A stretch of 6,467 nt of DNA, from assembly GCA_023141985.1 (NCBI GenBank), contig JAGLKH010000323.1, positions 1 to 6,467 on the forward strand, in the 5' to 3' direction. Both the position numbers and the translations under genes were made by a program. Origin of the DNA: Flavobacteriaceae bacterium. GTDB lineage: Bacteria > Bacteroidota > Bacteroidia > Flavobacteriales > Flavobacteriaceae. The notes below the pieces were generated by a model that was not told the origin of the DNA, did not search any database, and saw only the letters and a list, made by a program, of their open reading frames with translations. Positions within the stretch are counted from its first letter, which is position 1. Each line of letters opens with the position of its first letter. Positions 1-6,352 of the stretch are shown here, piece after piece.

Positions 1-2319
1 TAAAGCATGTGAAAAGCCATAATAATCTTCAGAATTTAGCGGAAACCATTCTTTAGGTTCTATTTCTTTGTAAATATTTAAATCTGCATAAGGAAAGATT
101 ACTACAGGAAACTCTAAGCCTTTAGATTTATGAATGGTCATAATTTGAACGGCATTTTTTTCATGTGGAGAAATAACACACAAATTTTCCTTTTGGAAGT
201 CGTAATGCTCTATAAATCCAGATAAACTTGAATTGTTTTTTTGCAAGTAATCTAATACAAAATCCAGAAAGAATTGTACATAAGCATTTGAAGTTTCAAC
301 CAGGTTAAAACTATAAATAATGCTTTCTACAGCTTCATAAAAAGGGAGTTGTATAACATCATTATAATTAAAACAAATATCAAACTCATTTAAACCTTCA
401 AAAAAACGATTAATATTAAGCTTTATATAAGAGCTGTAGAACAAGTGTTTATCCGTAATATTTAATTTATGTTCAGTTAAATAAATTAATACTTGTGCTT
501 TTATTTCATTATTATTCGGCTCTAAAACAAATTTTAAAATATTAATAATAAAAGCGACTTCAGGAGAATAAGAAAGCAGCAAAGTTTCTGAAGAAACAAT
601 ATCAATTCCTTGATTACTTAAAAAATCGGATATTGCTATGCCTTCTTTTTTCTTTCTAACTAAAACACAGATGTCTTTAAACTGAAAACCATTTTTTAAG
701 CAGCTTAATATAGTATCTAAAACTTTTTGTGGATATGCCTCGTCTCGAATATTATCTTTATCTAAATCTAAAAAGCTAAGATTAACATAACCTTGTTTCT
801 TAATAGATGTATTTTGTTTGCTTTGTTTATATAATACTTTGTTTTGGTCATTACTAAAGGCAAAAGTTGATAAGTGTTCAAAAAAAGTGTTATTAAAGTT
901 AATGATTGCTTGATAACTCCGATAATTGGTGGGTAGCTGTTCGGTTATTGGATCGATATTAAAAGGGGTATCATAATTACACAAACCTATAAATTGTTCG
1001 GCCTTACCGCCTCGCCATCTATATATCGCTTGCTTAGCATCTCCAACAAGCATTAACGATCCTTTTTCACCTTGTATATTCTCTTGTTCTATTGCATTAC
1101 CAATTAATGGAATTAAATTTTGCCATTGCAAGACTGAAGTATCTTGAAACTCATCTATAAAATAATGTTGGAATTTTTCACCAATACGTTCATATATAAA
1201 AGGCGCAGGCTGGTTTTTTATTTCATTACTAATTATGGAATTAAATTCGGAAATCAATATTAGGTTTCGTTCTTTTTTTAAAGATTCTAATTCTTTATTT
1301 ATAGAATTTAAGACTGATAAAGGTGTACAGTTTTTATAAAAATTCTTTAAAAATTTAAGATGATAAGCCTTTAGCTTTGTTTTGTTAAAAGCCAGGGCTA
1401 TTTGTGGTTGAATTTCGTTAATTATTGAAGCAATATCAGCATCTACTCTTTTTGGATAAAGGGTTTTTGTCTCGATATCTTCTTGCCATTTAGAATTAAA
1501 ACTTATATCGAATTTTTTATCTACTAAGTTTTTAAAATATTTTGGCAAATAGCTATTTGAAAAATCATTAAACTCTAAACCACATTCTTCAATTAAGGAA
1601 AGTACAGCTTTAGCTTCTTTAATTATTATGGCTTCAGAAAATTTCATCCTTTCTTTTAAAAGAGACTTAAGCATTTTAAAATCTTCTAAAGATTTGTCTT
1701 TAAGGGTTTCTATAAAAGGAATGTCGTTTTCGCTTATAAGGAGTTTGGCTATTTTATAAAAGTCTAAAGAAAGATCCCAGCTTTTATCATCATCAGCTTT
1801 TTCAACAGCAAAATCTATTAAGGTTTTGGTCATTTCTTCATTACTTCCAGCTTTAGAAATAAGATTATCAACAGCTTCATTAAGCAAAGACTCCGTGTCG
1901 AGTTCGACTTCAAAATTCATAGGAAGTTTCAAGTCGTAAGCAAAAGTTCGTATTAACTTTTGTGTAAACTTATCAATAGTAGAGATGTCGAAAGCGGAAT
2001 AATTATGAACTATATTATTTAAAAGGGTTTTAGATTTAAGATGAAGAGATTTTGGTTCAATTGATAATTCTTCGCAAATAGAATTAAACATACTATTAGG
2101 AGTCGAAAAAATTGCTTTGGATGAAAATTGTTTTAAAGCATCTATTATACGCTCCTTCATTTCTCCAACAGCTTTATTTGTAAACGTAATTGCTAAAACA
2201 TTTTTATATGGGTTTTTGGCAGAAGATTTAAATAAAACTTTTAAATACTCTTTTACCAGGGTAAAGGTTTTGCCGCTTCCAGCTGATGCGTTATAGATAT
2301 GAAAAGAGGTAGAATTCAA
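1..2319 (-). CDS. RecB/AddA-like UvrD-family (SF1A) DNA helicase, C-terminus beyond window
   Basis: This is the N-terminal 773 codons of an ATP-dependent helicase likely acting in double-strand-break processing and recombination; the frame is open to the left edge. SF1A motifs appear in order: Walker A ASAGSGKT (residues 11-18), motif Ia ITFTNKA (44-50), STIDKF (113-118), Walker B DEFQDTS (389-395), motif III GDAKQAIYRWRGG (426-438), motif IV PTNYRS (463-468) and motif V TIHKSKGLEFP (728-738). Motif VI and any C-terminal nuclease domain would lie outside the window. The long spacing between motifs Ia and II (about 340 residues) fits RecB/AddA better than compact UvrD, Rep or PcrA. The start is inferred as TTG at 2319: an in-frame TAA lies at 2332-2334, no ATG or GTG occurs before Walker A, and only TTG codons at 2322 and 2319 are available. 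It diverges from the dismutase gene. Family assignment is firm; whether it is AddA, RecB or a stand-alone homologue is not decided. Confidence 0.93.
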   Translation of the reverse strand, partial: MNSTSFHIYNASAGSGKTFTLVKEYLKVLFKSSAKNPYKNVLAITFTNKAVGEMKERIIDALKQFSSKAIFSTPNSMFNSICEELSIEPKSLHLKSKTLLNNIVHNYSAFDISTIDKFTQKLIRTFAYDLKLPMNFEVELDTESLLNEAVDNLISKAGSNEEMTKTLIDFAVEKADDDKSWDLSLDFYKIAKLLISENDIPFIETLKDKSLEDFKMLKSLLKERMKFSEAIIIKEAKAVLSLIEECGLEFNDFSNSYLPKYFKNLVDKKFDISFNSKWQEDIETKTLYPKRVDADIASIINEIQPQIALAFNKTKLKAYHLKFLKNFYKNCTPLSVLNSINKELESLKKERNLILISEFNSIISNEIKNQPAPFIYERIGEKFQHYFIDEFQDTSVLQWQNLIPLIGNAIEQENIQGEKGSLMLVGDAKQAIYRWRGGKAEQFIGLCNYDTPFNIDPITEQLPTNYRSYQAIINFNNTFFEHLSTFAFSNDQNKVLYKQSKQNTSIKKQGYVNLSFLDLDKDNIRDEAYPQKVLDTILSCLKNGFQFKDICVLVRKKKEGIAISDFLSNQGIDIVSSETLLLSYSPEVAFIINILKFVLEPNNNEIKAQVLIYLTEHKLNITDKHLFYSSYIKLNINRFFEGLNEFDICFNYNDVIQLPFYEAVESIIYSFNLVETSNAYVQFFLDFVLDYLQKNNSSLSGFIEHYDFQKENLCVISPHEKNAVQIMTIHKSKGLEFPVVIFPYADLNIYKEIEPKEWFPLNSEDYYGFSHAL

Positions 2320-2351
2320 CAAAGAAAAATTTTATACCAAAATAGGTATTC

Positions 2352-2366
2352 TTAATAACTTATTAA
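2352..2366. promoter_or_regulatory. Perfect 7-1-7 palindrome, candidate operator upstream of the dismutase gene
   Basis: TTAATAA-C-TTATTAA is an exact inverted repeat with 7-bp arms and one central base. It lies 22 bp upstream of the -7 element of the dismutase gene, about where the -33 region would fall. The 7-1-7 layout is that of Fur/PerR-family operators, but the bases match those consensus sequences only in part, so the regulator is unknown. In DNA this AT-rich a palindrome can arise by chance. Confidence 0.35.
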
Positions 2367-2388
2367 TGTAAAAGACAAACCTTTATTG

Positions 2389-2396
2389 TAAATTTG
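2389..2396 (+). promoter_or_regulatory. -7 promoter element (TAAATTTG) of the superoxide dismutase gene
   Basis: TAAATTTG matches the Bacteroidota primary-sigma -7 consensus TAnnTTTG exactly. Transcription would begin near 2402, giving an A-rich leader of roughly 28 nt before the ATG at 2430, which suits Bacteroidota translation without a Shine-Dalgarno site. No clear -33 TTG/TTTG was found at the expected distance. The element also shows that a TTG at 2394 cannot be the start codon, since it falls inside the promoter. Confidence 0.6.
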
Positions 2397-2429
2397 GATA
2401 AAATAAACATTAACAAAAAACAAAATATT

Positions 2430-3038
2430 ATGGCTTTCGAATTACCAAAATTAGGATACGCATACGATGCTTTAGAGCCGCATATCGATGCTCGAACAAT
2501 GGAGATACATTACACAAAACATCATAACGGTTATACAAATAACCTAAATAATGCTATTGCAGGAACAGATTTAGAGGGAAAATCTATTGAAGATATCCTT
2601 GTTAATTTAGACATGAATAACAGCGCAGTAAGAAATAATGGTGGCGGATTTTATAATCACTCGTTATTTTGGAGTGTTATGAATCCAGAAGGAAAAGGAT
2701 ATTTATCGGGAGAATTAAAAGACGCTATAGAAGCAGAATTTGGTTCGACAGATACATTTAAAGAGGTATTTACTAAAGCAGCTGCAACACGCTTTGGTTC
2801 TGGCTGGGCATGGTTATGCGTACATAAAGGAGGAAAAGTTGAAGTGTGCTCTACACCAAATCAAGATAACTCTTTGATGCCAGGAATTGGTTGTGGCGGC
2901 ATACCAATTTTAGGATTAGATGTTTGGGAACATGCATATTACTTAAATTATCAGAATCGCAGACCTGATTATATCAATGCTTTTTTAAATGTTATTAATT
3001 GGAACGAAGTTGAACGAAGATATGCAAACGCAAAATAG
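2430..3038 (+). CDS. sodA: Superoxide dismutase, Fe/Mn family, Mn-type residues
   Basis: A 202-residue cytoplasmic enzyme that converts superoxide to oxygen and hydrogen peroxide; there is no signal peptide. The four metal ligands are visible: His27 ([12 protein letters not shown]), His77 ([11 protein letters not shown]), Asp164 and His168 (LDVWEHAYY). Tyr35 is the expected second-sphere residue. Gly73, four residues before the second His ligand, together with Gln145 in NQD, is the MnSOD arrangement (FeSODs carry Gln at the first site), so manganese is the likely metal, although cambialistic use cannot be excluded. Length is normal for the family. The ATG at 2430 is chosen because translation from it begins [19 protein letters not shown], the usual N-terminus, after an A-rich leader; the in-frame TTG at 2394 lies within the promoter. 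The gene is monocistronic: its own promoter precedes it and a terminator hairpin begins 25 nt after its stop. Confidence 0.97.
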   Translation: MAFELPKLGYAYDALEPHIDARTMEIHYTKHHNGYTNNLNNAIAGTDLEGKSIEDILVNLDMNNSAVRNNGGGFYNHSLFWSVMNPEGKGYLSGELKDAIEAEFGSTDTFKEVFTKAAATRFGSGWAWLCVHKGGKVEVCSTPNQDNSLMPGIGCGGIPILGLDVWEHAYYLNYQNRRPDYINAFLNVINWNEVERRYANAK

Positions 3039-3063
3039 GGTTTCCAGGAAACTTTATTAAAAT

Positions 3064-3093
3064 AAAAAAGGTGAACGAGAGTTCACCTTTTTT
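3064..3093 (+). terminator. Rho-independent terminator of the dismutase gene
   Basis: A perfect hairpin: the left arm is six A then GGTGAAC, the loop is GAGA, and the right arm is GTTCACC then six T. It begins 25 nt after the dismutase stop. The GAGA loop is a GNRA tetraloop only when read on the plus strand, supporting plus-strand RNA as the functional product, although the A and T runs would let it work in both directions. Confidence 0.88.
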
Positions 3094-3104
3094 GCCCCAA
3101 ATCT

Positions 3105-3134
3105 ACCATAAACTTAACCTACTTATGTTATGGT
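3105..3134 (+). repeat. Second hairpin within repeat copy 1
   Basis: ACCATAA (3105-3111) pairs with TTATGGT (3128-3134); U3104 and A3135 can add an eighth pair. A competing pairing also exists: CATAA (3107-3111) with TTATG (3123-3127). The hairpin lies after the U-run of the terminator, so it would be transcribed only on readthrough or from antisense or separate transcription. It is retained in copy 2, where the one changed base becomes a G.U pair. Confidence 0.5.
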
Positions 3135-3169
3135 ACATCAAATATAATATTGCTTTTGTATAAATGTTA

Positions 3170-3197
3170 AATTTATTAGACCAAATACTAATAAATT
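3170..3197. repeat. 10-bp inverted repeat between the two direct-repeat copies
   Basis: AATTTATTAG (3170-3179) and CTAATAAATT (3188-3197) are exact reverse complements around an 8-nt loop. The arms are almost entirely A/T, so the hairpin would be weak; it has no T-run and is not a standard terminator. Function unknown. Confidence 0.5.
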
Positions 3198-3239
3198 AGG
3201 CTAACCGTTATTAAGTTGATAAAATTTAAAGAAATGTCC

Positions 3240-3315
3240 AATAAAAAAAGGTGAACGAGAGTTCACCTTTTTTTGCCCCAAATCTACCATGAACTTAACC
3301 TACTTATGTTATGGT
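3240..3315 (+). repeat. Intergenic direct repeat, copy 2
   Basis: Second copy of the unit at 3061-3134, same orientation, starting 179 bp further on. It carries one extra A in the left arm and one extra T in the right arm of the first hairpin, and CCATGAAC where copy 1 has CCATAAAC. Its second hairpin pairs ACCATGA (3286-3292) with TTATGGT (3309-3315) through one G.U wobble. Outside these sites the two copies are identical, including the unpaired linker. Confidence 0.9.
3243..3274. terminator. Bidirectional terminator hairpin in repeat copy 2, probably ending purF
   Basis: The hairpin has seven A, GGTGAAC, loop GAGA, GTTCACC and seven T, with all pairs perfect. It is the first strong T-tailed hairpin met by transcription leaving purF on the minus strand, about 150 nt after the purF stop. 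On the plus strand it would back up the dismutase terminator. As minus-strand RNA the loop is UCUC rather than a GNRA loop. Confidence 0.75.
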
Positions 3316-3377
3316 GGCACTAATTTATATGTAATTTGTTTAATGCCTATAAATAATAGACGAAATGCATTTTTTTT

Positions 3378-3417
3378 AGTTTAAATGCTAATAATTCAGT
3401 TTAAATGCTAATAATTT
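3378..3417. repeat. 20-bp tandem duplication at the purF 3' end
   Basis: AGTTTAAATGCTAATAATTC (3378-3397) is followed immediately by a second copy (3398-3417) that differs only in its last base (T). On the minus strand both copies contain TTATTAG, and the purF stop codon lies in the same heptamer at 3426-3432, 18 nt from the nearer copy. This may be a degenerate third unit, or chance in AT-rich DNA. It would lie in the purF 3' untranslated region. Confidence 0.85.
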
Positions 3418-3425
3418 GTTTTTTT

Positions 3426-5324
3426 CTAATAAGCTCTTTCTTTGTTTCCTTCGTAAAAATTTATAAAAGCCCTGTTAACCACCCTGTTACCTCCAGCGGT
3501 AGGATAGTTACCAGTAAAATACCAGTCTCCTAAATTTTTTGGGCATGCTTTATGTAAATTAGAAATTGATTGAAAAATAATTTTAACCGTTGCATTAATT
3601 GATTTATCTCCTAGTAGTTCGGAGATTTTATCTGAAATTTGTTCAGCAGTATAAGGGTTGTAAAGTTCTTTTACAAAGTTCTTTACATCTTTGTCTTCGA
3701 GATTTACTTGTGCTTTACACTTCTTATAAATGTCTTCAACTATGTGATATTGATTGTTGTCTTTCAGCAATTCTAAGGTAGCTCTAAATGCAATTAAACT
3801 TTCAAGATTTGCCATGTCTATACCATAACAATCCGGATAGCGAATTTGTGGTGCAGAGGAGACAACTATTATTTTTTTAGGATTTAATCTATCCAGCATT
3901 TTTAAGATACTCTTTTTTAAAGTTGTCCCTCTTACAATACTATCATCTATAATAACGAGATTATCATTAGGTTTAATTACACCATAAGTAACATCGTAAA
4001 CATGAGCCACTAAATCGTCTCTGCTGCTATCTTCTGTAATAAAGGTTCTAAGCTTTACATCTTTAATTGCTATTTTTTCAATTCGTGGGCGCTGAGAAAG
4101 TATTTCGGTTACCTTTTCGGAAGATAAAGAACGCTTACCTTCAAGTATAGTTTCTGTTTTTCTTTTGTTTAAAAATTCATCAACTGTTTCAGTCATTCCA
4201 AAGAATGAGGTTTCAGCGGTATTTGGTATAAATGAAAAAACAGAATTTTTAATATCGTAATCGATAGCTTCTAAAACTTTTGGCATTATTAATTTGCCAA
4301 GTAGTTTGCGTTCTTTATAAATTTCAGAATCACTTCCACGAGAAAAATAAATACGCTCAAACGAACATGCTTTTCTTTCTAACGGCTTCAATATTTCCTT
4401 AATAGCTACTTCACCAGATTTTTTGGTAATAATAGCATGTCCAGGATCTAATTCTTTAACATCATCAAAGGCAACATTAAAAACGGTTTGAATTACCGGA
4501 CGCTCAGAAGCTACAACAACAACTTCATCATCCTTGTAATAATAAGCTGGACGAATTCCTGAAGGATCTCTAAGCACAAAGGAATCTCCGTGACCTAAAA
4601 GTCCGGCCATGGCATAACCTCCATCCCAATTTTTGGCGGCCTTTCTTAATATTTTAGTAATGCTTAATCGTTCAGCAATTAATGGTGAGCATTCATTTTT
4701 GCTGTATCCTTCTTTTTTTAGTGCTTTATATATTTTACTGACTGCATCATCCAAAAAATGACCAATTTTTTCCATAATAGTAATAGTGTCGGTATATTCT
4801 TTTGGATGTTGCCCTAATTCTACAAGATTATTAAATAGCTCCTTTACATTGGTCAAATTAAAGTTTCCGGCTAAAATTAAATTTCTATGCATCCAATTAT
4901 TTTGTCTTAAGAAGGGATGTACACTTTCTGGACTATTTTTACCAAACGTACCATAACGCACATGACCTAAAAGCAATTCGCCTATATATGGAATATTTTT
5001 TTTTTGAAGTTCGATGTTGTCTGTATATTCAGGATGCTCGGCTAGCTCTCTGTTTATTCTCTCATTAATTTGAGAGAAGATATCCTGAATAGGTTGTTGT
5101 GCAATCGAGCGGACTCTACTTATGTAGCGTTCACCCGGCTTAGTGTTTAATTTAATGCTTGCAAAGCCCGCACCATCTTGTCCTCGATTATGCTGCTTTT
5201 CCATCATTAAGTACATTTTATTTACACCATAAAACGCACTACCATATTTTTCTTTGTAATATTCTAATGGTTTTAAAAGCCTTATGAGGGCAATTCCGCA
5301 TTCATGTTTTAAAGCATCGCTCAT
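3426..5324 (-). CDS. purF: Amidophosphoribosyltransferase, long Bacteroidota-type form
   Basis: A cytoplasmic enzyme for the first committed step of de novo purine synthesis: PRPP plus glutamine give 5-phosphoribosylamine. The N-terminal Ntn glutaminase domain has Cys9 as likely nucleophile after an 8-residue segment (MSDALKHE) that would be removed, HNRGQDGAG (45-53) and GHVRYGT (120-126). RDPSGIRP (252-259) and ASERP (272-276) follow. The C-terminal phosphoribosyltransferase domain has the PRPP loop DDSIVRGTT (460-468) and YPDCYGIDM (496-504). At 632 residues it is well above the usual 470-505; extra sequence lies between the nucleophile and HNRGQ, before GHVRYGT, and at about 373-420 in the transferase domain. 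The tail is distinctive (WYFTGNYPTAGGNRVVNRAF, 601-620). The usual NGN of the oxyanion-hole segment reads NFN (154-156). Start ATG 5324 follows an A-rich leader. A divergent paralogue with a shifted role, beside a separate canonical PurF, remains possible. Confidence 0.9.
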   Translation of the reverse strand: MSDALKHECGIALIRLLKPLEYYKEKYGSAFYGVNKMYLMMEKQHNRGQDGAGFASIKLNTKPGERYISRVRSIAQQPIQDIFSQINERINRELAEHPEYTDNIELQKKNIPYIGELLLGHVRYGTFGKNSPESVHPFLRQNNWMHRNLILAGNFNLTNVKELFNNLVELGQHPKEYTDTITIMEKIGHFLDDAVSKIYKALKKEGYSKNECSPLIAERLSITKILRKAAKNWDGGYAMAGLLGHGDSFVLRDPSGIRPAYYYKDDEVVVVASERPVIQTVFNVAFDDVKELDPGHAIITKKSGEVAIKEILKPLERKACSFERIYFSRGSDSEIYKERKLLGKLIMPKVLEAIDYDIKNSVFSFIPNTAETSFFGMTETVDEFLNKRKTETILEGKRSLSSEKVTEILSQRPRIEKIAIKDVKLRTFITEDSSRDDLVAHVYDVTYGVIKPNDNLVIIDDSIVRGTTLKKSILKMLDRLNPKKIIVVSSAPQIRYPDCYGIDMANLESLIAFRATLELLKDNNQYHIVEDIYKKCKAQVNLEDKDVKNFVKELYNPYTAEQISDKISELLGDKSINATVKIIFQSISNLHKACPKNLGDWYFTGNYPTAGGNRVVNRAFINFYEGNKERAY

Positions 5325-5352
5325 TATTGTTTGTTCGTTTTAAAGTATGAGT

Positions 5353-5370
5353 TTTCCACTTTCGTGGAAA
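5353..5370 (-). promoter_or_regulatory. GAAA-loop hairpin upstream of purF
   Basis: Read on the minus strand the sequence is TTTCCAC-GAAA-GTGGAAA, a perfect 7-bp stem closed by a GNRA tetraloop. It lies 28 nt upstream of the purF ATG and directly after the T-run of the kinase terminator. It could be a leader element, or part of an extended terminator. A weak -7-like TACTTTAA (5347-5340, minus) sits between hairpin and start codon; if that were the promoter, the hairpin would act as DNA only or not at all. Confidence 0.5.
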
Positions 5371-5371
5371 T

Positions 5372-5405
5372 AAAAAAACGCACTCAATTTTGAGTGCGTT
5401 TTTTT
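5372..5405. terminator. Strong bidirectional terminator between the kinase gene and purF
   Basis: A perfect 15-bp stem: seven A plus CGCACTCA on the left, a 4-nt ATTT loop, and TGAGTGCG plus seven T on the right (5391-5405). On the minus strand it starts within the stop codon of the kinase gene (TAA, 5406-5404) and ends 47 nt before the purF start. It should separate kinase transcription from purF at least in part. Confidence 0.85.
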
Positions 5406-6330
5406 ATGTTAATTCTATTTCAAATTGAGTTAAAGCTTTAAATTGATGTAATCGCTTTTGAACCTCTTTATTTGAAAGATCTTCCATTCGCTCAGTCCCA
5501 AATTTTTCTACACAAAATGAAGCCAATGTCGATCCATATATAATAGCCTTTTTCATATTATCAAAAGAGATATCTCCGGTTTTTGCAATGTAACCGGCAA
5601 ATCCTCCTGCAAAAGTATCTCCCGCACCAGTTGGGTCAAAGACCTCTTCCAGTGGCAATGCAGGTGCATAAAATACATTATCATCGTTAAATAATAAAGC
5701 ACCATGTTCTCCTTTTTTAATCACTACATATTTTGGTCCCATTCTATGAATTTTTCTTGCAGCTACTAATAGCGAATATTCTCCGGTAAGCTGTCTGGCT
5801 TCTTCATCATTAATAGCAATGACATCTATTTTTTTAATAACTTTATAAAGATCCTCTAAAGCATTATCCATCCAAAAATTCATAGTATCTAAAATCACTA
5901 GCTTGGGTTTAGTTTCCATTTGTTCAAGAACTCCAAGTTGTATTATTGGGTGTAAGTTACCAAGCATTACAACCTCAGCGTTTTTGTAATATGTAGGCAC
6001 AACCGGATTAAAATCTGCTAAAACATTTAGTTCGGTAACAAGAGTGTCGCGAGAATTCATATCGTTATGATACTTCCCTTTCCAAAAGAACGTTTTACCT
6101 CCTTTTACAATTTTAACACCAGAAATATCAATGTTTCTATTTGATAGTAAGTCTAAATATTTTTGAGGAAAATCGTCTCCAACAACCGAAACTATGGATG
6201 TATCAATATTAAATTGCGCTGCAGCTAAACCTATAAAAGTTGCTGCACCACCAAGTATTTTATCCGTTTGTCCAAAAGGAGTCTCGATAGCATCAAAAGC
6301 TACTGTGCCAACAATTAATAATTTACTCAT
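5404..6330 (-). CDS. PfkB-family (ribokinase superfamily) sugar or nucleoside kinase
   Basis: A 308-residue soluble kinase that transfers phosphate from ATP to a hydroxyl of a small substrate. The ribokinase-fold marks are present in order: an N-terminal glycine pair and substrate-side segment GGAATFIGLAAAQF (27-40), GDDFPQKYLDLL (51-62), the conserved N..E region NDEEARQLTG (174-183), a strand VVIKKGEHGALL (202-213), and the anion-hole and catalytic signature DPTGAGDTFAGGF (232-244), in which Asp238 is the expected base. Length is normal for the family. The ATG at 6330 gives MSKLLIVGTVAFDAI, a typical first strand, and a -7 promoter element lies just upstream. It sits between RNase HI and purF in the same direction, with a terminator overlapping its own stop. 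Substrate cannot be set from sequence: ribose, adenosine or another nucleoside would fit the purF neighbour, but this is inference. Confidence 0.92.
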   Translation of the reverse strand: MSKLLIVGTVAFDAIETPFGQTDKILGGAATFIGLAAAQFNIDTSIVSVVGDDFPQKYLDLLSNRNIDISGVKIVKGGKTFFWKGKYHNDMNSRDTLVTELNVLADFNPVVPTYYKNAEVVMLGNLHPIIQLGVLEQMETKPKLVILDTMNFWMDNALEDLYKVIKKIDVIAINDEEARQLTGEYSLLVAARKIHRMGPKYVVIKKGEHGALLFNDDNVFYAPALPLEEVFDPTGAGDTFAGGFAGYIAKTGDISFDNMKKAIIYGSTLASFCVEKFGTERMEDLSNKEVQKRLHQFKALTQFEIELT

Positions 6331-6352
6331 AAAGAGGCTTAAAAATTCAGTG

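Larger units (their letters stand above)
3061..3134 (+). repeat. Intergenic direct repeat, copy 1
   Basis: The unit starts AATAAAAAAGGTGAAC, continues through the terminator hairpin, a linker beginning GCCCCAAATCT, and a second hairpin (arms ACCATAA at 3105-3111 and TTATGGT at 3128-3134). It matches copy 2 at 3240-3315 in the same orientation apart from one A, one T and an A/G change. The sequences flanking the two copies are unrelated, so the boundaries are sharp. No terminal inverted repeat, target duplication or reading frame marks it as a classic mobile element. Confidence 0.9.
3039..3425. other. Gene-free convergent intergenic region rich in repeats
   Basis: This 387-bp stretch lies between the stop of the plus-strand dismutase gene and the stop of minus-strand purF. 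I found no credible coding sequence; the longest ATG frame noted, at 3164, has 11 codons before its stop. It holds two copies of a direct repeat of about 75 bp (3061-3134 and 3240-3315), an AT-rich inverted repeat in the spacer between them, and a 20-bp tandem duplication just before the purF stop. A small noncoding RNA here is possible but not shown. Confidence 0.8.

Noticed and set aside
2337..2344. Minus-strand TATTTTGG as a -7 promoter element for the helicase gene, overlapping ATACC/GGTAT arms (2334-2349)
   Set aside because: It has one mismatch to TAnnTTTG and no -33 partner, and 5-bp arms are weak; not enough to call a promoter.
2394..2429. In-frame N-terminal extension of the dismutase from a TTG at 2394
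   Set aside because: The TTG falls inside the TAAATTTG promoter element, and the extra 12 residues are Lys/Asn-rich and unlike the family N-terminus; ATG 2430 fits.
3040..3052. GTTTCC-A-GGAAAC palindrome just after the dismutase stop
   Set aside because: Six-base arms with a single central base cannot form a full RNA hairpin, and it has no partner features; likely chance.
3139..3146. Minus-strand TATATTTG, an exact TAnnTTTG match in the spacer
   Set aside because: Exact matches to six fixed, mostly A/T bases are expected by chance in such DNA; it would drive transcription straight into the copy 1 hairpin, and nothing else supports it.
3164..3199. ATG frame of 11 codons in the intergenic spacer
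   Set aside because: Too short and AT-rich, with no leader or conservation evidence.
3061..3315. CRISPR-like array or insertion sequence made of the two direct repeats
   Set aside because: There are only two copies, a 105-bp spacer, no cas genes, no transposase and no target-site duplication.
3363..3372. AAATGCATTT palindrome
   Set aside because: A 10-bp AT-rich palindrome with no positional context; expected by chance.
3599..3781. Plus-strand open frame of 60 codons
   Set aside because: It lies wholly inside purF on the opposite strand, and the translation resembles nothing recognisable and looks like an antisense shadow.
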